Source: JBBQYD01 sp942493075 (GTDB lineage Bacteria > Verrucomicrobiota > Verrucomicrobiia > Limisphaerales > UBA8199). Taken from it: 64,000 bases of DNA. The notes beneath the pieces are model-generated. The model ran no database searches. It was given only the letters and a program-made list of their open reading frames with translations, and had not been told where the DNA came from. The DNA lies in NCBI GenBank assembly GCA_942493075.1, contig OW818681.1, forward strand, positions 6,262,001 to 6,326,000. Reading direction: 5' to 3'. Shown in pieces: positions 62,101-64,000 of this stretch (positions within the stretch are counted from its first letter, which is position 1; each line of letters begins with the position of its first letter). The position numbers were made by a program, and so were the translations under genes.

Positions 62101-64000
62101 CCGGATACGGGGCTTCCGAGGATTCTAATCCCAAAAATAATCAGGCAGTAAAGACTCTGAACATTCAAGTGGAGCGGGCCGAACTGCAGCCCCTGGTTCT
62201 TCTGCCTCCCACGCCCTCAACGGTGCTCCCCCACTCAACTATGCAATTTGTGGCGGGCGTGACAAACCGCGGACCTGGGGCCGCCTATGCAAACGGTACC
62301 CGAAGAGACTCCCTCGTGTTATCTCGTGATGCCGTGCTTGATTCCTCGGATGAAACCCTCACATCTAAACAACCTGCGCAGGTCCAGTCTGCGCAGTCGC
62401 TCCTATGGATTACCAACGAGGTGACTTTGCCCATCACCGAGAGCGGCACTTATTACGTCTTTTGGGTGGTGGATGATGGGAACACTGTGCTGGAGAAGAA
62501 CGAATCCGATAACGTGATCATGGCAGCGGTAAATCTGACCGTGACTCCTCCAGACCTGGCCCCCATCCGCTTCGAGGTCCCATCAGTTCTCAGTGGTGCG
62601 CCCTATCCCCAGGTAGAGGTCATCTATGCGGTTACGAACTGCGGCACAGGGGCAGCGCAGGGAGAATGGTGGGATGATGCCATTTATCTCGCAGGCAATC
62701 CCGACTCGAAGATCAGTCTATCAGAGTACGTGAGCGATGTGCCGGTAGGAGGACTCTACTGGCGCACGAATCTGGTTCGTTTACCGATCACTAACAGCGG
62801 GATTTTTGAAATCGTGTTTGAGGCCAATCCGTATCGAGATCTATTTGAAGCTGGTTACGAAAACAACACCATAACAAATCGCATCATTTTTACCGTGGAA
62901 CTGCCGGATATTGCTCCGATTCGCCTGATCGTTCCCGCCATATTGACTTTGCCGGAGGATCAGGAGTTCACACTAAGTTATGCCGTCACCAATTCAGGCA
63001 CGGGTTTCGCAATGCCCCCCTCTTCATGGCTCGATCAAATCATTCTGTCAACCGATCCGATCCCCAGTGCGGACGATCTCAAGTGTTTGGAGACCTACGA
63101 GAACTGGACCATCGAGCCGCAAACCACGCGCTGGTTTTCCGAGACTATTCGGTTCTCCGGCATTGCTCCCGGGTCCTACTACCTGATCGTAGTGGCAAAC
63201 GCCGATAACTCTCTGATCGAAAGTTCGACTGCCAATAATGTACTGGCGCTTCCAGTCACCATTCGGGAACGGAAGCCCGACCTTGCAGTTCAGCATTTCA
63301 CAGCACCTGCCTTGATTACCAATCCGGTAAGCAGTCTCACCTTCCAATGGTTTGTGATGAACCAGGGACCCGGAGGTATGCCTGAGGGTAATTCCTGGGG
63401 TGAAGGGTTCACCCTCTCCCGAACTCCAGACGTTGATTATCGCGCTTACGCCTTGGGCTGGGAGAATCACAGGGGGGCGCTCCCGCCGGGCATCGGCTAC
63501 TGGGTTACGAATACCTCCTGGATTGTGCTGACCAACGACGGTGATTACTACTTCGTTTTGGAGGCGAACACGGATTCGGATACAAGTGAAATCAGCACCG
63601 CCAATAACACGATGGCAGTTCCGGTAAAAGTGCAGTTGAGCAAACCGGACCTCGCAATCATAGATGTCCAAACTCCTTCGTCGATTCAGGCCCACCCAGG
63701 AGCGCTAATTGAGGTCCGCTGGGGGATTACCAATGCCGGCACGGGAGCGACAAGGCCGGATTCCAAGATCGCCGCGACTATAGAGTATCGAGGCTCAGGA
63801 GGTTTGTTAATGTCTCTGGCAGAGAACGAGTGTCCAGCCCTTCCTTCCGGAGGGAGTGCGTACTTCACCAATACTTTTCGAGTTCCCTCTGAGGCCTGGA
63901 TTGCCCTCGACCTGGTCTTCCAGGTTGATCCTTCCAGCTATCAGATTGAATCAACCCGCGATAATAATCAGGTGAACCGGTCCATACCAATAACTCTCCT
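59166..64000 (+). CDS. Giant secreted CARDB-type repeat protein, N-terminal part (runs off right edge)
   Basis: Open from ATG 59166 to the window end, 1,611 residues seen and no stop. The signal peptide is LRIFCSLALILLSQAGRA. Then come at least 12 full modules and the start of a thirteenth, each about 110-150 residues and beginning PDLQPI, PDLEPV or PDLAPI. Each has a middle strand like SYSVTFTNNG and an end such as DSNRVNNVAAAP or VLEKNESDNV. This is the CARDB (APHP-like) pattern, cell-adhesion-related beta-sandwiches in bacterial surface proteins. Such giants usually end in an anchoring or sorting tail, which lies outside the window. Confidence 0.88.
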   Translation, partial: MNTPSYLRIFCSLALILLSQAGRAELPDLQPIEFQVPALTRGPAPAVISYSVTFTNNGTVGLDGFWVYKLYWSVDAALDSTDVEVGSFYRGTPIPPGGTLSSYGEVTLPAVVNTTNGWIILKADAGEDLPDSNRVNNVAAAPFSFELIEPDLQPIDFQVPSQMRGYASPTISYSVTFTNGGAADLTNLWVYKLYWSADDMLDSTDVAIGSSHGRTSILVGDTWESSGYVTAGPIRTETNGWILLKADAGDDAPDSNRGNNVTARPFSFELLPASDLRPINLRLTNSTIVSTANPEVIASWDLTNNGPGDLTHQRVSYTTWLSTNADMSNATLLEKTTLWGTQAVHQVRAISSSFVLRVARSGRYYLSVSVDPDNEVPEADDLNNTAIIPFDFELQGYDLAIVPGVTYTNLTSSVEPWVDVTFSTFNAGSFAASNWHAAVYFSTNAVLDSSDYLLRSASCSAAVGEVVPHSASIRLPVTESGRYYLIEESDSHNWVRELNESNNTQVVTVDLNILYPDLEPVSLQVPATYTGPEGGPFSVTYTLTNHAPAVSMDHLHWFDEIYLSTNGVLDDQSILLAGYWNSSLPGGFSQLTITNDVVMPAYLSGNARIFVRANARGLLEPNTNNNTMSSPIEIRSNPPDLMPFISAVPPLVRSFPHSSVSVAWGMTNAGSGTAVGPLVRGIYFSTNATLQVESDMQLLAVWDEPSLGPGEQRQTEDSVSVPVTNSVPGFLIFTCYRSDFPDEVNNSNNTVAVPIQFEIGHFDLMALPIVHKWQLTNNSYYSVMTIWGISNAGPDKVEANWPPVTCSLVSSRDSSFDSNDLLLSSVKLDSGLSAGAVLWFTNYSVVSMTNVDSLHLLVCADATQELAEVNERNNITSVLFASPDLAAALLNIPSDLIYTPYSKISFAVAATNIGLRTISSPCWGDKIYISRKPYLDDQASELKHTEIDKPLAPGEGYARREQLTLPVTESGTYSLFFVTGYGASEDSNPKNNQAVKTLNIQVERAELQPLVLLPPTPSTVLPHSTMQFVAGVTNRGPGAAYANGTRRDSLVLSRDAVLDSSDETLTSKQPAQVQSAQSLLWITNEVTLPITESGTYYVFWVVDDGNTVLEKNESDNVIMAAVNLTVTPPDLAPIRFEVPSVLSGAPYPQVEVIYAVTNCGTGAAQGEWWDDAIYLAGNPDSKISLSEYVSDVPVGGLYWRTNLVRLPITNSGIFEIVFEANPYRDLFEAGYENNTITNRIIFTVELPDIAPIRLIVPAILTLPEDQEFTLSYAVTNSGTGFAMPPSSWLDQIILSTDPIPSADDLKCLETYENWTIEPQTTRWFSETIRFSGIAPGSYYLIVVANADNSLIESSTANNVLALPVTIRERKPDLAVQHFTAPALITNPVSSLTFQWFVMNQGPGGMPEGNSWGEGFTLSRTPDVDYRAYALGWENHRGALPPGIGYWVTNTSWIVLTNDGDYYFVLEANTDSDTSEISTANNTMAVPVKVQLSKPDLAIIDVQTPSSIQAHPGALIEVRWGITNAGTGATRPDSKIAATIEYRGSGGLLMSLAENECPALPSGGSAYFTNTFRVPSEAWIALDLVFQVDPSSYQIESTRDNNQVNRSIPITL

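Noticed and set aside
1..64000. tRNA, rRNA or CRISPR loci
   Set aside because: No cloverleaf with a GGTTCGA-type arm, rRNA core sequence or regularly spaced short repeats was recognised by eye.

Overview
The window looks like a chromosomal segment of a free-living Verrucomicrobiota bacterium, most likely of the Pedosphaera/Limisphaera type. This is inferred from gene content and not proven. The supporting signs are moderate-to-high GC, many very long secreted Ig/LamG/CARDB/RCC1-type modular proteins, a prepilin-like protein with a C-terminal H-X9-DG-type tail, a DUF6259 hydrolase, a DUF1680 (GH127) hydrolase, and surface-protein C-termini that resemble one another. Most genes look vertically inherited and housekeeping-like, and convergent pairs are tightly packed.

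Layout. 1-5 kb (minus): an ABC exporter operon (permease cut by the left edge, ATPase, large DUF3857/transglutaminase/DUF2569 membrane protein) and DAHP synthase. 5-10 kb: a small response regulator, an RCC1-repeat secreted protein, small secreted proteins, a four-helix-bundle protein and pyrF. 10-20.3 kb: prfC, two lipoproteins (DUF192; TPR-LysM), a DUF6259 hydrolase, a metallophosphoesterase/thiM operon, a response-regulator/histidine-kinase hybrid and guaA. 20.3-29 kb: a REP-like intergenic region, a subtilase, a GH1 plus GH127 sugar-hydrolase pair, small membrane proteins, a striking 24-bp perfect hairpin and marC. 29.1-33.3 kb: a methyltransferase and a giant internally duplicated secreted protein, together flanked by an 83-bp direct repeat that includes the 3' end of marC. 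33.3-38 kb: P-II protein and glnA, each followed by a hairpin (a clear terminator after the P-II gene, no U-tract after glnA); DnaA boxes and a small ORF; dnaA with an apparent one-base frameshift; an RRM RNA-binding protein. 38-48 kb: GDPD, HD protein, UMF1 transporter with an EgtD-like methyltransferase, a YncE/phosphoesterase lipoprotein, a REC-PAS regulator and an acidic protein built of two copies of an unrecognised module. 48-56.6 kb: a prepilin-like / LamG-Ig secreted-protein gene set, a bioH-like/bioC pair, gamma carbonic anhydrase and a VYAPAP-repeat protein. 56.8-58.8 kb: a complete group II intron with its reverse transcriptase. 59.2 kb to the right edge: the first 1,611 residues of a giant CARDB-type repeat protein.

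The most interesting points are the direct-repeat-bounded 4.1-kb cassette, the palindromic dispersed repeat at 28.1 kb with a half copy at 37.2 kb, the dnaA upstream region (DnaA boxes, small ORF, frameshift), the group II intron whose ORF runs back into ribozyme sequence, and the duplicated acidic protein at 47-48 kb. I saw no CRISPR array, rRNA, tRNA, prophage or recognisable defence island. No completely new multi-gene system can be claimed from the sequence alone.
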